Positions 23,069 through 35,561 of a stretch of 64,000 bases of DNA are shown one piece after another. The notes beneath the pieces are model-generated. The model was not told the origin of the DNA and ran no database searches. It saw nothing but the letters and a program-made list of their open reading frames with translations. Origin of the DNA: Gracilariopsis chorda (taxonomy: Eukaryota > Rhodophyta > Florideophyceae > Gracilariales > Gracilariaceae). Every line of letters starts with the position of its first letter. Within the stretch, counting starts at the first letter, position 1. The DNA is taken from the NCBI GenBank assembly GCA_003194525.1, contig NBIV01000138.1, forward strand, positions 1-64,000, written 5' to 3'. Made by a program: the position numbers and the translations under genes.

Positions 23069-26000
23069 ATGCCACAATATGCAAGCAGAGTGTCCGCATT
23101 TTTGGAGTTACGTGACAACTATGTCGCTGAACGTACACCGGAAGACCACCCAAGGGACGTGAAATACAAGACCATTGTCGAGTTGGCTATAGCAACACGC
23201 GGTTCGTGAGCGTCTGCCATGGAGTTATGCAAACAGGCAATTGGCTCCTCCGATATGTCAACTTTTGGGGACGTGGAGGTACTAAATGCCTTAACTAACA
23301 CGCACTCGCCCAAGCACAACGCTTTGCAACAGGCCTTTCAAATCGCACGGTCCCTAGATCAGATGGATAATGAAGAGGATCGTCGTGCCAAGGACTACTA
23401 CCGCTTATGCCAGGCGCGAAGGTTTCCCTTCACTATACGGTATTTACTTGCCGATATCGTTAGGTCTTGTGTGGACGGTATGAGCCTGAGAAGAAAAGGG
23501 AGGGACGAAGTCACTACCGAAAGAGTGACACGCTTTCAGGTTCTTCTATATCTGAGCATGTACGTTCTGTTAACTCAGCGAATGAAGGCTCTCTCGAAGA
23601 AGCAAAAACGCTGTGGTTCCACCGACTACCTAACACAACCTCAGGCAGTCCCTTTAAAGAATCTAGAGGATCAGAACTGCAATCGAATTACATATGGCGT
23701 GCAACAGGTTATTCGTTCTTGGGAGAACTTCGCCACGTATCTTGGTTTCCACGACACCAAATCGATGCTAAGCGCGTATCTATTCTTTAACGGTTCATCT
23801 TTACTTTTCAAACCTCTAAAGACTCGCATTGAAGGGTTCGTACCGCTCAGAGAGTCCTTCTCTCTTATCGGGGATATAACCCCCAGAACGACATCATCGG
23901 GGGTTGATAGCCACGCTTACGCACTTCCGCAAGATGCTGACAAGGGACTTAAAGCTCTGACAGAAGAATTCCTCAATGACATTGTCACGGTCATCTCTCA
24001 CCCACGCCTGTACGAAAAAGGAGTTGAACAATGGTTACTACTATCGGAGTTCCGCCCAGACGTGAAGCGGGCTCAACTGGACCCACAGCATACCTGACAT
24101 CGTTCGTATCCACAACGATTCGACCGGCGAAGTGAGAATCTTTGGGCTCCAATCCGAACAGCTAACGCCCAGGTACCTCCTACCTCTAGTGGTGAAGGAC
24201 AACCCTCAACTGTTCGCACGTTGGAAGTTATTGACTTAGTCACCAGTCCCAACAATGAACTGGAGCCAGACACGCCTCCTGAGCAACCTCTTAGACCACA
24301 AGACGCAGACAGCGAGGCTGCTTCAAACGTTCAGCCAACGACTTACCTCCCTTACGACGTGGAAGGTGCTGGTGTATTTCTGCCAGACGAAGACGTCAGT
24401 GGTACGGTTTGGAAGGCAATGGAGATAGTGGAGCGGGAGATGATGAAACACTATGCCATGTACTCTACTCTCTACGACGAACTCCCTCCAGTCCACAATA
24501 CTCTCCGCTCCACAGATTCCGTCTCATATGAAGATGCCCAGTTCGCTTTAATGGATGCTCTAACGCTCGTTCGCGCTGTGGCAGACAGAAGGAACAGTGA
24601 GTACGACACCTTAACCGTGGCTGGAATGAAGGGCGTTGTGAGTAATTTCGCTAACGGTCTCCATGAAGGAGGCCATTTCGTTCTATTCTGTTCCGTTGAA
24701 CTATTCCTCAGTTGGCGGAAAATGTTCCGAAACGCAACTTTGAAGGATGAGGACGGCAGCGATGGACCGGTTTTTAAGATGGATGCTCGCCCACTTCACT
24801 TCATCCGAGAGTCGGGTAACATCACAGCCGCACCTGGAAGAGCATCTGGAGAACTAATGACAATTTTGGAATACGCCGTTCACGGGGTAAAGGTTGTTGC
24901 ATCCCGAGAACAGGAACAATCTCAGGTGAACTACATGAACTCCAACCACGTATCTTCCACGGTTGCTGGTTATAAAAACGTTATAGATAACGTACCGAGC
25001 TTGGATGTCAATGAGACTATCATGTGGTCTAAATTGAACCCGAGTGGGCAATCGATGCGTGAAAGGGTTCGCGCTGAACAGAAACCAATTCGTCTTGCGA
25101 GGGAAATTATAGCGCGGTTCTCCAACCCGGGTGAAACGGTTGTAGACCTCTTTGCTGGTACTTTTTCCACCGCCCTCGCCTAAATGTCTTTCAAGCGTGG
25201 TGAAGTTCGTAAGTTTGTTGGGTGCGAAAAAGATTCGGCATGTTTCTACGACGCAAAGCATGGTGCCATCAAATTCTTCTCACGGCTCATTGCTGAAGAC
25301 ATCGCAAACATCACGGTAGCTCAAGGGGTTTTGGACGCTGCTCGATTAGTAAGCAATTACCTCCAGACCTACACTCGCCCTTCAAAAGTTTGGACCCCAC
25401 CCAAACACTTTCCACATTACCAGAGATTCCCACAACATATTATGTTTCATTGCGCATCCAAATGGAACGACAACCTGTTTGCTTGCAAATATATCAACAC
25501 GGAATTTTCTCAATGGCCGGCACAGTATCAAAGCGCTTTAAACCTCATGGATGCAATGGACTTACGAGCTGTGGAAGCTACATCCTCTCGTCTGGTCATC
25601 GCAAAGTCTACTATAAACCATCCTAATGCAGGCATTGGGGTGTTCGCCGGAACAACTTTCACGCGAGGGGAGATAGTTTGTTATTTCTACGGTACACTCG
25701 TCTACCACGACCTTTCTCAAAGCCAGGAGATCCACAAGAAATATGGAGAGGGGCCCCTGGGTGTAACCCCTTCCCAGTTTCGCTCGTATGCAATGGAGGT
25801 TGATGTCTCTGGCCCGGATTTTGCCGCCTTGGTTGGTGTTAACCGCCACACGAAGCGAACATCAATCTTTATTTTGTCGGCCCCTTTCTGTATTGGTGGC
25901 TACATCAATGATCCAAGGTACATTGAGAGCGATTTGGACATTCAAGCTGTCCGCGACAAGTATAAAAAGAAAAGAACGGAGAATGTAACCTTGGATAAGC

Positions 26001-26176
26001 ACAAATTGGCCTCCATTCGAAACAGGAAGCAGCTCGAAGACTACACTATTATAACGAATCGTGCAACTTGCCGGATTGAGCATGGGGAAGAGTTGTTTTT
26101 ATCGTACGGTGTAGAGTACTGTTGGAAATCAAATCTCCTCTACAGCAGAACCAGCAACACCTCCAAAGCTTCGTAG
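23069..26176 (+). pseudogene. N4/N6-type DNA methyltransferase fused to SET domain, copy A
   Basis: One frame of 1,036 codons is interrupted by TGA at 23207-23209, TGA at 24095-24097 and TAA at 25181-25183, with no shift. After an unrecognised N-terminal region (about residues 1-460) comes a DNA amino-methyltransferase-like domain. The motif IV position reads Asp-Ala-Leu-Thr (24554-24565) where active enzymes have Asp-Pro-Pro-Tyr. It is followed by GLHEGGHFVLFCS and, near residue 693, by DLFAGTFSTALA, matching the D-x-F-x-G-x-G SAM-binding motif, then VGCEKD. A SET domain follows (about 841-1015): GIGVFAG, YFYGTLVYHD, GGYINDPRY in place of the usual N-H-x-x-x-P-N, and GEELFLSYG. SET domains methylate protein lysines, often on histones. 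Copy B at 37727-38874 shows Cys in place of the TAA. Catalytic DNA methylation looks lost here. Confidence 0.72.
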
Positions 26177-26535
26177 ACAAGTGAACACCAAACTCCAGTT
26201 ACCCCTTTAACTTCTCTGCCCCACTGTATGGGTATCGCCCGACTGCTAACACCTGGTCACAATATGCATTACGTAATTAACATTCCCTAAGATCTTAGCC
26301 ACGTCTTCAGTCCGTTCATTACAGATGTTAAAACACCCCTCATAAAACTACGCAATTGCACTATAATAAGCAAACACGTTACCGCGTTAACCTGTTGCAG
26401 ATCCCCAAAACGATTTGCCCAGTATATCTTGGTCGTTGACACTCCCCCTCCTCTTACTCATCCGTATACCACAGTGAGAACATTGCGGAACCCACTTCGA
26501 CTATACCCTCTAAACGCTTCCCCACCCTCATCGTA
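26177..26535. other. Spacer between methyltransferase-SET and RecQ fusion, copy A
   Basis: No repeat or RNA gene is recognised. The sequence ACTATACCCTC about 30 bp before the ATG at 26536 could be a TATA-like element. The equivalent spacer in copy B has TTTATATCC at a similar distance. Confidence 0.4.
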
Positions 26536-29500
26536 ATGGCAAACGCAACGCATAATATGGCTATCCTTTCGTCTCCTGCACCTCCGCAGAGTCTGCCTGT
26601 CACCTTTAACACCGTAACGCTAGGCGTACATGACGTTCTGCACGTTATGGTTCGCGTGGACTGCCAACTGGCGTTCCGTTCAAAGCGCTCGATGCAATTC
26701 CATCTCAGACATGAACCGCATTACATGGAAGTCCTCGAAGCCCAAAAGGCAACAAATGAGCTGCACATGGTGTGTGAAAACACGCGTTTACCGGGACCCC
26801 ACCCCCTTTTTAACCGTTACGATGTTCAAAACCGAAATGCCCTACAGGACGTACTACCCCCTCTGTCTGGCCTTCGAACCGAACTAGGTCTCCGATGCCC
26901 TGAATGCGGATTTGCCTGGGTGGATACAGCCACCCTCCAGAAACATATATCAGAATCCCACAATACGGATATAAGCTTTGCGCGTAATGCTGTCCAGAAA
27001 GAACTCGACCGGGGAAGATTGCCCGTTCAGAGCATTTTCCGTGGAACTCATAAACGGTCTTTTACGGTTACAAATGACAACCCAGTGGGCTCTGTTTTAC
27101 ATCGACGGATTCTTATGCTGAAAAGCACACGGAAGCCTACCTCCCACTCAACACCTTCGCGGACCGACCACACAAGTATCGCCCGTGATACCCTCCCACA
27201 AATCGCAAATGACACGCAGCCAGTGAATGTTGAGAACCCCAAATCTCTTCCGAATCGTCCTCTTGTAACGTCGAGGACCCTCTCCGGTACCAAGCTTGAT
27301 ACGGTTAACTTAGTATCGAAAACACAAAAACCACCGTATACGGGTGCGTACACGGAGCATGTGGAGACGTTTCTTAGGCATTTGCGCCCAAGCCGTTCGA
27401 AGATTCTAATTGCAAGCAATACTTCCAATGAGAAATGTCGTAATTACTTCCTTCAGAGCACGAAGTTGGACTTGGCCCTTGAAAGCCTGTGTATATCAAT
27501 GGAAGACGCATTATTTCTATGGGGCGCGAAGTGGGTTGAAGCCCGTGGCAATAACCCAGATTTCTCAAAGCTTTCTGCAAACATTTTTCAGTACATGCAA
27601 CGAACACCGTCCATAATGTCCACCTTACCCCCTTTCTTTCTGCATATTTTGAACCAACGAACAAACTTTGCTTTGAAAACCGTGCGCCTCGAGACGTTAC
27701 AGAGGAACGCTCTAGACGTTGCAAGGTTGCTGGTATTTGTCGCCAACGCTAATACCCGCCCCCATGACTTGGTGCCAACATCGGTGGCCAAAATGACTGT
27801 GGAAGTCATCACAATACCAAATATGATGAAGAATCTGCATGCGTCCTTAAAACCATGTTTGTTACAAACTCTTGAACCGTACATGCCAACGACCAGATTG
27901 TTAGTCCGTAATTTTGTTGCTTGTGCCTCGGTTCTCCCATTTACGGATTGCGAACTGGACAAGCCTATTTACAATTACGCCACGGCTGAAGACATCACTC
28001 ACTTGCTTGCGGCTTTGCAATACGCTGTCGCAGCATCTGCCATCCATGAACTACACACAATCGGACAGTCTGGTGTACAAAGTACGGAAACGAACGTTTC
28101 TGAGCTGGCGAGTCTAACAAGTTCTCTAGATATGCAGGCAAATACCGCATTTTCTTTCATAAGAAACACTCTGAATGTAGCTATGAGCATTGTGACAAAA
28201 GAAAGCCTAAATGTGTCATTTTCACCATGTACAATCCACACCAACTGCGGAATTGTTAAGGATGTGCATCTAGGCTTGTTGCAGGTGGGTAATCTCGTGC
28301 AGCAGTTAAACAGGGAAATGGAATCTGTTATTTCGAATGATCTGCTCGATGGGTTTCCCCTCCCCCCCTTGTTCAGGACACACTTGACATCGTTAAAAGA
28401 TTCACATTCAAACAGAGCCCGGGGATTTTCTTTCCTTATACACCCGCAAAACACAAGCTTCATCCAACAAAACATGGAATATGTACTACAATGTTTTAGG
28501 AAGGCCTCTGCCTCCTGCTCCCACGTTACATGCTTCCTTCTAGGTGACCCAACTGAAACGGTCTTGGATACGATTTGGCTTGGCCAGGACTTCCTGCTTA
28601 GAAATGGTATATTACGTTGGTTGACGTACGCCCAAAAGGTTCAAAAAAGACTGCTGGTGGCGCTGCATCTGGTTTGTGGCTTTCCAGTGAGATGAACAGA
28701 AATTAAATCTTACCGCTTGCATAAAGACGACACCCATCTCCGGTCTCTTATTCTCCCGGACTCTAAACCGGTTCTAATCACTCGATACATGAAAACACAG
28801 AACAAAACTGGCGGCGCGCGCCCAGTACCCAGATTACCGGACCCTAAAATGGCACAGGTGCTTTTAACCTACTTCACACTCATCCGCTCCGTTGAAACTC
28901 TGTTTGTATCATTGTTGTTTGGCGAAGAGAAGAAGAACATCCAGTGGAAGATGCTTTTCGCCGTTGAGAGAGCAGCGCTTACTTTAAAAGCAATTCGACC
29001 TATAGTCACAGCTCGTTTCTCAGCTGCTGGATACAATATCACATTTGCTGACTACCGCAACTTCTCCGCGGGTATCACCTGCGTACTTTCTTCTACACTT
29101 GCTAAGGGCATTGAAAACTCCTTTTCAAAGTCTATCATGGAAGATTTCCTTCAAACAGCCCACAATCAAGCTGGACACTCCGCTTACACAGCTGAAATGC
29201 TCTATGCTCGCACCCCTACAGATATAACCGGCTTACGAAGAAGTGACCTTTCGAAATATAGGGAATGGTCTACGCAATGGCACACCCTTCTCGGAATCGC
29301 AAATGTTTTCCCACCCCAGACCGCAAAGAAGGGACCAAGCCCGAATCCATTAGATGAGTTTATCGTCTCAGAACGTGGTTCCGAAACGCGAGCAGATCCC
29401 GCTGCGAAGCCTCTTTCCATCCAGGACGGCAACCACTCTACTCCGACCAAATCCAGTAAGAAGACATTCCCGTACATCTCGCCCGGGTCGAGGTCTGTAG

Positions 29501-31844
29501 AACGACGAGAGCTGCCGAGAGGAGGTGTCGCGTTGTATACTCCAGCTCCGACAGTAGACGAACATTTAATACCAATGTTTCTGGACGCCCTCAGGAAAGG
29601 GTTACGCAACGATAGGGCTCTATTCAAATCGCATGCACAGTTTGTTATAACCGCTGCGGTATGGGAAAAGAGAGACACAATGCTAGTTTTGATGCCCACG
29701 TCTTCTAAGAAAACGTTGTCAGTCTTACCACCGATGTACATGGAAAAAGGCGTTATGACATCTATCATCGTTGTTCCTCTAAAAGCTTTGGCGGCAGAAT
29801 ACGTGCAGAGGGTTACAAGATTCGATCTAGAGTGCTCAACGACCCCACTTCATCACGGAAAAGAAGAATTTACAGATGTATACATACTATCGGTGGAAGT
29901 GCTGGCTTCGGAAGCCTTTCATTCTTTAGTTCAACACTTAACACACCACCGGCGCCTTGCACGCATTGTACTTGACGAGGTGCACTGCTATCTGATGTGG
30001 CAACACTTCCGCCCGGCTCTGGTGCATATGCATGCTGGTCTAAACTATGTACCCGTTCAAGTTCCTGGAGTGATGCTGAGTGCAACCCTTCCTCCTGCCG
30101 ATAGACCATTACTACTATCCCAACTCCAAATTTCAGCTGCCTCCCTTTATCAAACCTGCACCGCCCGAGACAATATATCCTTCATCGTAACAGACCTCTC
30201 AACCACCACAATTCCCCATAGTTTGAAGCGTTACCGGAAAAATACCGGTCTCTATCGATCTACATTTTCTCAATTTATCGAGCAGACCCTACACGTCTTC
30301 GCAAACGATGTTTCCAATTTCTTACTCACAATGGACGACCGGGTGGTTCGAATTATGCTCTTTTCCCTGACGAGATCAGACGCAGAATACTGCCACACTT
30401 ACCTTACCCAACAGGACACAATGCCGTGGTCAGATACAAACCCCGATATATCCCTCACCCTCTTACTATACCATGCGCAACTAGCAGAAAACGACAAGAC
30501 CAACACACGCTACAATTGGATGTCCCCTCAACCCCCACAAACCGCAAATTGTTACCCCAGGCAAGTCCTAATAATGATTTGCACAGCGGCGTTTGGAACT
30601 AGACTTGACGCACCTGATGTGCGTATCGTTTAAAACTTGGGAGGTGTAGCAAGCTTAGTGGACCTCGCGCAGCAAGCCGCCAGAGCGGGTCGAGACAACA
30701 AACCTGCCAAGTGTGTCACAATATACTGCAAGTCTTATTTCCAGAAGATAAGGGACTTGTTATGTACGACCAATAATCAAAACAAGCACGATATCAGCAG
30801 AATATACTTAGAAGCAATGGCTCAGAACCGATGGAATAGCTCCAAGGCGTGGATGGAATCGGACACAGTTTGTCGGCGAAACGCATTGTACGGGTACGTT
30901 GATGGCACTCAACCCGGTATTTGCTTATTCAGCCCGCAGGTTCTCAACTGTGATGTGTGTAACAAACGCAATGGTTCCAGATCCTCCACCCCACATACCG
31001 AACCTACAAAGCCAGTTGAACAAGGCAGTATAAAAAACGCAATAACTTCGACGCCATCTCTGAAAAACCACGTCAGAGCGATTGTAACACCCCCACCGAG
31101 ACATCATGCTGAAGACGATGAAAAACTTGACTTTGAACTGCAACCGTTACTGATGCTGCCTGACTTATCCAGAGATGGGCATGAAGCAAGGATGGACACC
31201 GGTGAGCCCCAAAGAAATCCAACTCAGAAAATACTTGAAGAGGCCGTTGAAACTGTACGCCACCACAGTTATCGGCAAATGCCTTTCACGAGCTCGAAAG
31301 TATGTCCCCAAAGGTTCTCGTACACCACATCCAAGAGCTGGCACGACGTTTCACCTTCGTCTGCATACCATGCTTGATGACCGAAAGTCGTGTGGTTTCC
31401 AAAGAACAACATTCCTGTGCATATGGAAAAGGAAGATGCTTCCATTGCTTCTCGTCTCTTCATCAAACTTCGCTCTGCGACGTGAAAAAAGGAGCACCTG
31501 GTACATGTTACCAATGTCACATGGGGTACTACAAAGGGTTTAAAACGCATGCTTCTCCAGCAACGTTCGGTACCAGGCACTGTGAATTCATCGCACTTCG
31601 ACAAGCCGCATGGGTGTTGTGGCGCAAATCTTCGGATATGCAGGATAGCATCGCCACTGCACTGTTTGACCCAAGCAGCCATACTTGTTACAACAACTTG
31701 AAGACGGAGATCATGAACACGGCAAACAAAGTTAAGCACAGAGACTACCTATTCCATGCGTGGGTAACAGCCTCGGATTCTCGTTCGGTGCCCAACCTCG
31801 CCGGCCTCATCACTTGGTGCCGAGCAACGCATTCTATCATGTAA
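26536..31844 (+). pseudogene. Zinc-finger / tyrosine-recombinase-like / RecQ helicase fusion, copy A
   Basis: The frame runs 26536-31377 through TGA at 28693-28695 and TAA at 30631-30633, then shifts by one base near 31290 and ends at 31844. Order: an N-terminal region resembling fungal OrsD/DUF3505 proteins, with a degenerate first zinc finger and an intact C2H2 (C121, C124, H137, H142); a large helical part; and a recombinase-like C-terminal domain with FADYRNFSAGIT and AHNQAGHSAYTAEMLY (29155-29215), matching the R and H-x-x-Y boxes. Then comes a RecQ-type helicase: TSSKKT at the Walker A site (glycines lost, Lys kept), LDEVH motif II, LSATLPP, FGTRLDAP and QQAARAGRD. A Cys-rich C-terminal zinc region (CYQCHMGY) closes the protein. 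RecQ genes with this kind of N-terminus are common near fungal telomeres. Copy B aligns throughout and shows Gly at the TGA. Confidence 0.75.
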
Positions 31845-32568
31845 TATATAGGCGTTATAAATTCAGCCGTAATGGCCCTATGGGCATCCACTCACATGCG
31901 TAAAACGCATGCTTCCCACGTATACAGAGAGCCCAGAACGCCTATCCCGCCCTACAAGGACATTGCGCATCATTCCACGAGAGCAGCGGCTTAAGGTCGT
32001 CGCAAGTCAAATGTTTCGCTTGGCGCACCCTGCGTGGGCCTTGCGAGTGTGATTGCAAACACGAACGGGTCCCTGTCCAGAAAACACACTCCTGTCGCTG
32101 GACACAGGTCGCGCTGTGCCCGGCTGCTGCTGTGCTCGCACGACAGGAACCGGTTCCTGTCGTGCAAACACACTCGTGTCGCTCGACATATCACGTTTTC
32201 TGCAGAGCCAAATTATTGCTGTCAAAGTGGATCAAAATGTTGTAACGAAAACCCTGTACATCTGAATCTCTAAAAATTTCTTGTCAGCACGGGGCGCCTG
32301 TGCCAAACACCCACACGTGTACCTTTGTCACTTCACTCGTTGAAGGTCACGACCGCTTTTGCACAACCGTAACGCTTGGTTATTGACGCACTACAATACG
32401 CACATACTTTCAGTCACACGGCATATAACCTTTTAAGCTTCATGTTATAGCGAGAGACCCTATGTGTTCTTCCGGCTGTCCGAATCCCTCCCTCAACGCT
32501 CTGCGATCCGCTGCCCCACCTTGAAAACCCCATTTCTCATAAGCATTCCTCTTTAAACCAATAGGACA
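31845..32568. repeat. Spacer with family-2 nested palindrome (32093-32188)
   Basis: A perfect 28-bp palindrome at 32138-32165 (arm GCACGACAGGAACC) is flanked by outer palindromes TGTCGCTGGACA at 32093-32104 and TGTCGCTCGACA at 32177-32188. The architecture is that of the 20.9-22.9 kb array as a single unit. The rest of the spacer has no recognised feature. Confidence 0.85.
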
Positions 32569-35040
32569 TTGTTTCCAATTGCAGGCGTTCCTGTTTCATT
32601 CCCCCATCCACCTTACGGCACTCAGTTCGCACTGATGCACTCGGTCATAAGCTCGGGTAAAAAACGCCAACACGCAATCATCGAATCTCCGACATGTACA
32701 GGAAAAACGCTCGCCCTATTATGTTCGACACTGGCTCTCCGCCAAAACATTGTCGATGACGAAAACCCCGTTGATGCAAGCTCGACTACTATCCACAACG
32801 CGTGTCCATCATCTTCGTGTAGTGCTCTTAACTCAGAGGGTAGTATCTATGACGATATTCATCTCCAAGACGACGACTTTGAGCTACCTAAGAACTTTGC
32901 GGATACCACATGGCAAAGGCTTGTGCATTTTCGTCCAACTTCCCACAATGCAGTCACTACAAGTACGAATTTGTTTTCAGACCTCGTTCCAGCCCCCACC
33001 CCCACATCTTCGTCTCATCAAGAGCCACATTGCGTTGAAGAATTGTCCGTCAGTGCCTCTAATACTTGGGAGCCTCGGGTGTTCTACATCACAAGAACCC
33101 ACGCCCAGATATCAGAAGTGGGCTTGGAACTACAGAAAACCGATTTCGCACCTCGGGTAGCGATTTTAGGGTAGCGAAATGAGTATTGTATCAATCCTCT
33201 TGTTCAGAACTCACCAATTGACAAAAAGGGCGACTTATGCAAGGCCCTCATTTACGGCGCCCGTGGTTGTCATTTTACGTCCAGAACAGATATGCTTTGC
33301 ACCTACAAGACCAAAAACCCCGAACCTTGGGATATCGAGGATTTCGTTCAACTCGGAGGGAGCTTCCAAGGCTGCCCGTATTATGCGAGCCATAATCTTT
33401 TCCATAATGCCCAGTTAGTGTTCTGCCCATACAACTACGTTTTGGAGAAATTGTGCAGAAATGCACGGCTCGACATTACTAACCACATCGTCATTTTCGA
33501 CGAAGCTCATAATATAGAGGATCTTGCTCGCGAGTTTTACAGCTTCGTGGTTGTTATCAAAACTGTGTTTAACGCTGCTAAGCTAGCGACGGACATTCTT
33601 AGTTGCTAAAACACTAACGAACCGTTCCACACCAGTTTGCATATCATTTCTCAAATGCTATTCAAAATGGTACATCTCAGTGAACTAGTACTGGCAGATG
33701 CTCTGGCATTCCACTCCAACCACTTCGATGAACCAATCGTCCAAGGCTCTCGATTACTAAAATATTTGTCTGATGCAGACATAACCCCCGCCCAACTCCT
33801 CTCGTGGCAATCTGCAGATACATACTTTGGAAGGTTCAACCACAGTCATTTACCACAGCTGTTTTGCGATTTTCTTAAAACCCAGAAACATCAGCGGGTC
33901 AATGCTATTCCAACCATAAACATCGCGCAACGTCCTGGCATCGCCGCTGAACAAACCGTTAAGAATTCTAATATGAAACGTAATGTCCGCGCTTTGAATG
34001 AAATTCTCCAGAATGGCTTCCAATGGACCGCTTGCGTTCTCAACTCCCTCGAATACTTCTTCCGTGAGCCCGACGCATTTACCATGGCTGTCACCCGCAC
34101 CTATAAAGAACACACAGGAACGAAGGTATGACTCAGTTTTCTGGGCATGACCGCTTCCGTGTGTTTTAGAGATGTTGCGGAAGTCGCTCGAACGGTTATT
34201 CTAAATTCCGGTACCCTCAAACCCATGGACACTTTGTGCTACGAAATAGGAACCAATTTCTACATACGGAGCACCCTCCCCCTGTGGCGGATGTGCAGAA
34301 CCAATTATTTCTTGTTTTCGCAACCCGAGACCCTTCCAATTACCCCTCCTCAGCCACATCTCGTGGTGCGACAAACCCCAAGTTTCAATAAGAACTGGAA
34401 AACGCTCTCCTACATCACTTTCACGCTATTCCACACGGAATACTGGTCTTTCTGCCAAGCTACACATTGTTACGAACATTACAGAACAGCTGGCAGAATT
34501 CCGAGACTTGGGCTTCAATGATTGCTGCAAAGCAATCTGTTCTAACAGAACCTAAAAACAGAGGACCAGACTTTGACTCTGTCCTTGCAACATACTCCCA
34601 CGGAGCCAAAAATAACGGTGGAGCTGTGTTATTTGCGGTGTACAGGGGTAAAATTTCTTAGGGAGTTGACTTCAAAAATGAGGATTCTCGAGCTGTCATA
34701 CTCATCGGCATCCCACTCCCATACCTGTACCTCCCCGTTCGCTGCAAGCGAATGTGGCTTGATCGCGGAGCAACAGATTTGCAGCACAGACTATCCGTTT
34801 TCACTGGAGATGAATGGTACGACAACCAAGACTTCAATGCTTTAAACCAAGCGTTGGGGAGAGTGATTAGACACGAACATGAATGACTATGGCGCCGTCA
34901 TTTGCATCGATTCCCGTTTCAAGGACGCCCAGTTACACCAAAGGCTACCATCCTGGACGCTTGCTGGTTTGAAATCAACCGACGAGCCGCACCATGCTCT
35001 AGTGAGTCAACTGAAAAATATCTTTAGTACTACGTCGTAA
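32569..35040 (+). pseudogene. FANCJ/RTEL1-type DEAH helicase remnant
   Basis: Iron-sulfur XPD-family helicases (FANCJ, RTEL1) unwind G-quadruplexes, D-loops and crosslink intermediates in the nucleus. Visible in order: the N-terminal V-x-F-P-x-x-P-Y-x-x-Q motif; Walker A ESPTCTGKTLALLC (first Gly of GTGKT is Cys); YITRTHAQISEV; WDIEDFVQLG and CPYYASHNL; VIFDEAHNIEDLARE (motif II); ILNSGTLKPMD; GAVLFAVYRGKIS; AVILIGIPLPY; and NQALGRVIRHEHD (motif VI). Lesions: TAG 33172-33174 (Ser expected), TAA 33607-33609, TGA 34129-34131, a frameshift near 34435, TAG 34659-34661 (Glu expected) and a frameshift near 34877. The order and spacing match one gene, so these are lesions. No C-terminal regulatory extension is seen. 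FANCJ fits slightly better than RTEL1. Confidence 0.8.
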
Positions 35041-35560
35041 AGGACACTAAAAACCCGTTTTCATTTACGTTGCAATCGCGACTCGTCTAATACACAAAGA
35101 GCTAATTCCCACAGGGAGTTCCAAACACATGGCGACCTAATCTGTTTAAAACCCCTCTCCCACTAACCTATTCGCTGGGTACCTACAGTACTTATAGTGG
35201 AACTGCATCCCAGTCCCCTGGTTCAGTTTCTTCCCTCTTTGGGTACAAAGGATGAAAGGAACCCCTAAATCGCCAAAATCCGCCGCACGTAAAACGCCTA
35301 GCGACCCTAAAATCCCCCCAAGTAGTACGTACACACTAAGGATGTAAGCAAGTTCCTACGCTATGGTTCACGTGCAGTACAAGAACCTGGTATCTAAACA
35401 CAAGAACGTCATAATGCGGCGTAGTAGTAAGCGAGTAAACACACTGTACTTGCTTAAAACTCTAGTACTTCACCGAATAACCACCATGTGCCACATGCTC
35501 GCTAGTACTGCTCGAAAACCATGCATAGTTAGTACCCTACTTGTCACAAAGGCTTGGGCA
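35041..35560. other. Spacer, no gene recognised
   Basis: Short frames only. Some CCCTAAA-like motifs occur around 35030-35160 and 35280-35330. Confidence 0.5.
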
Positions 35561-35561
35561 G

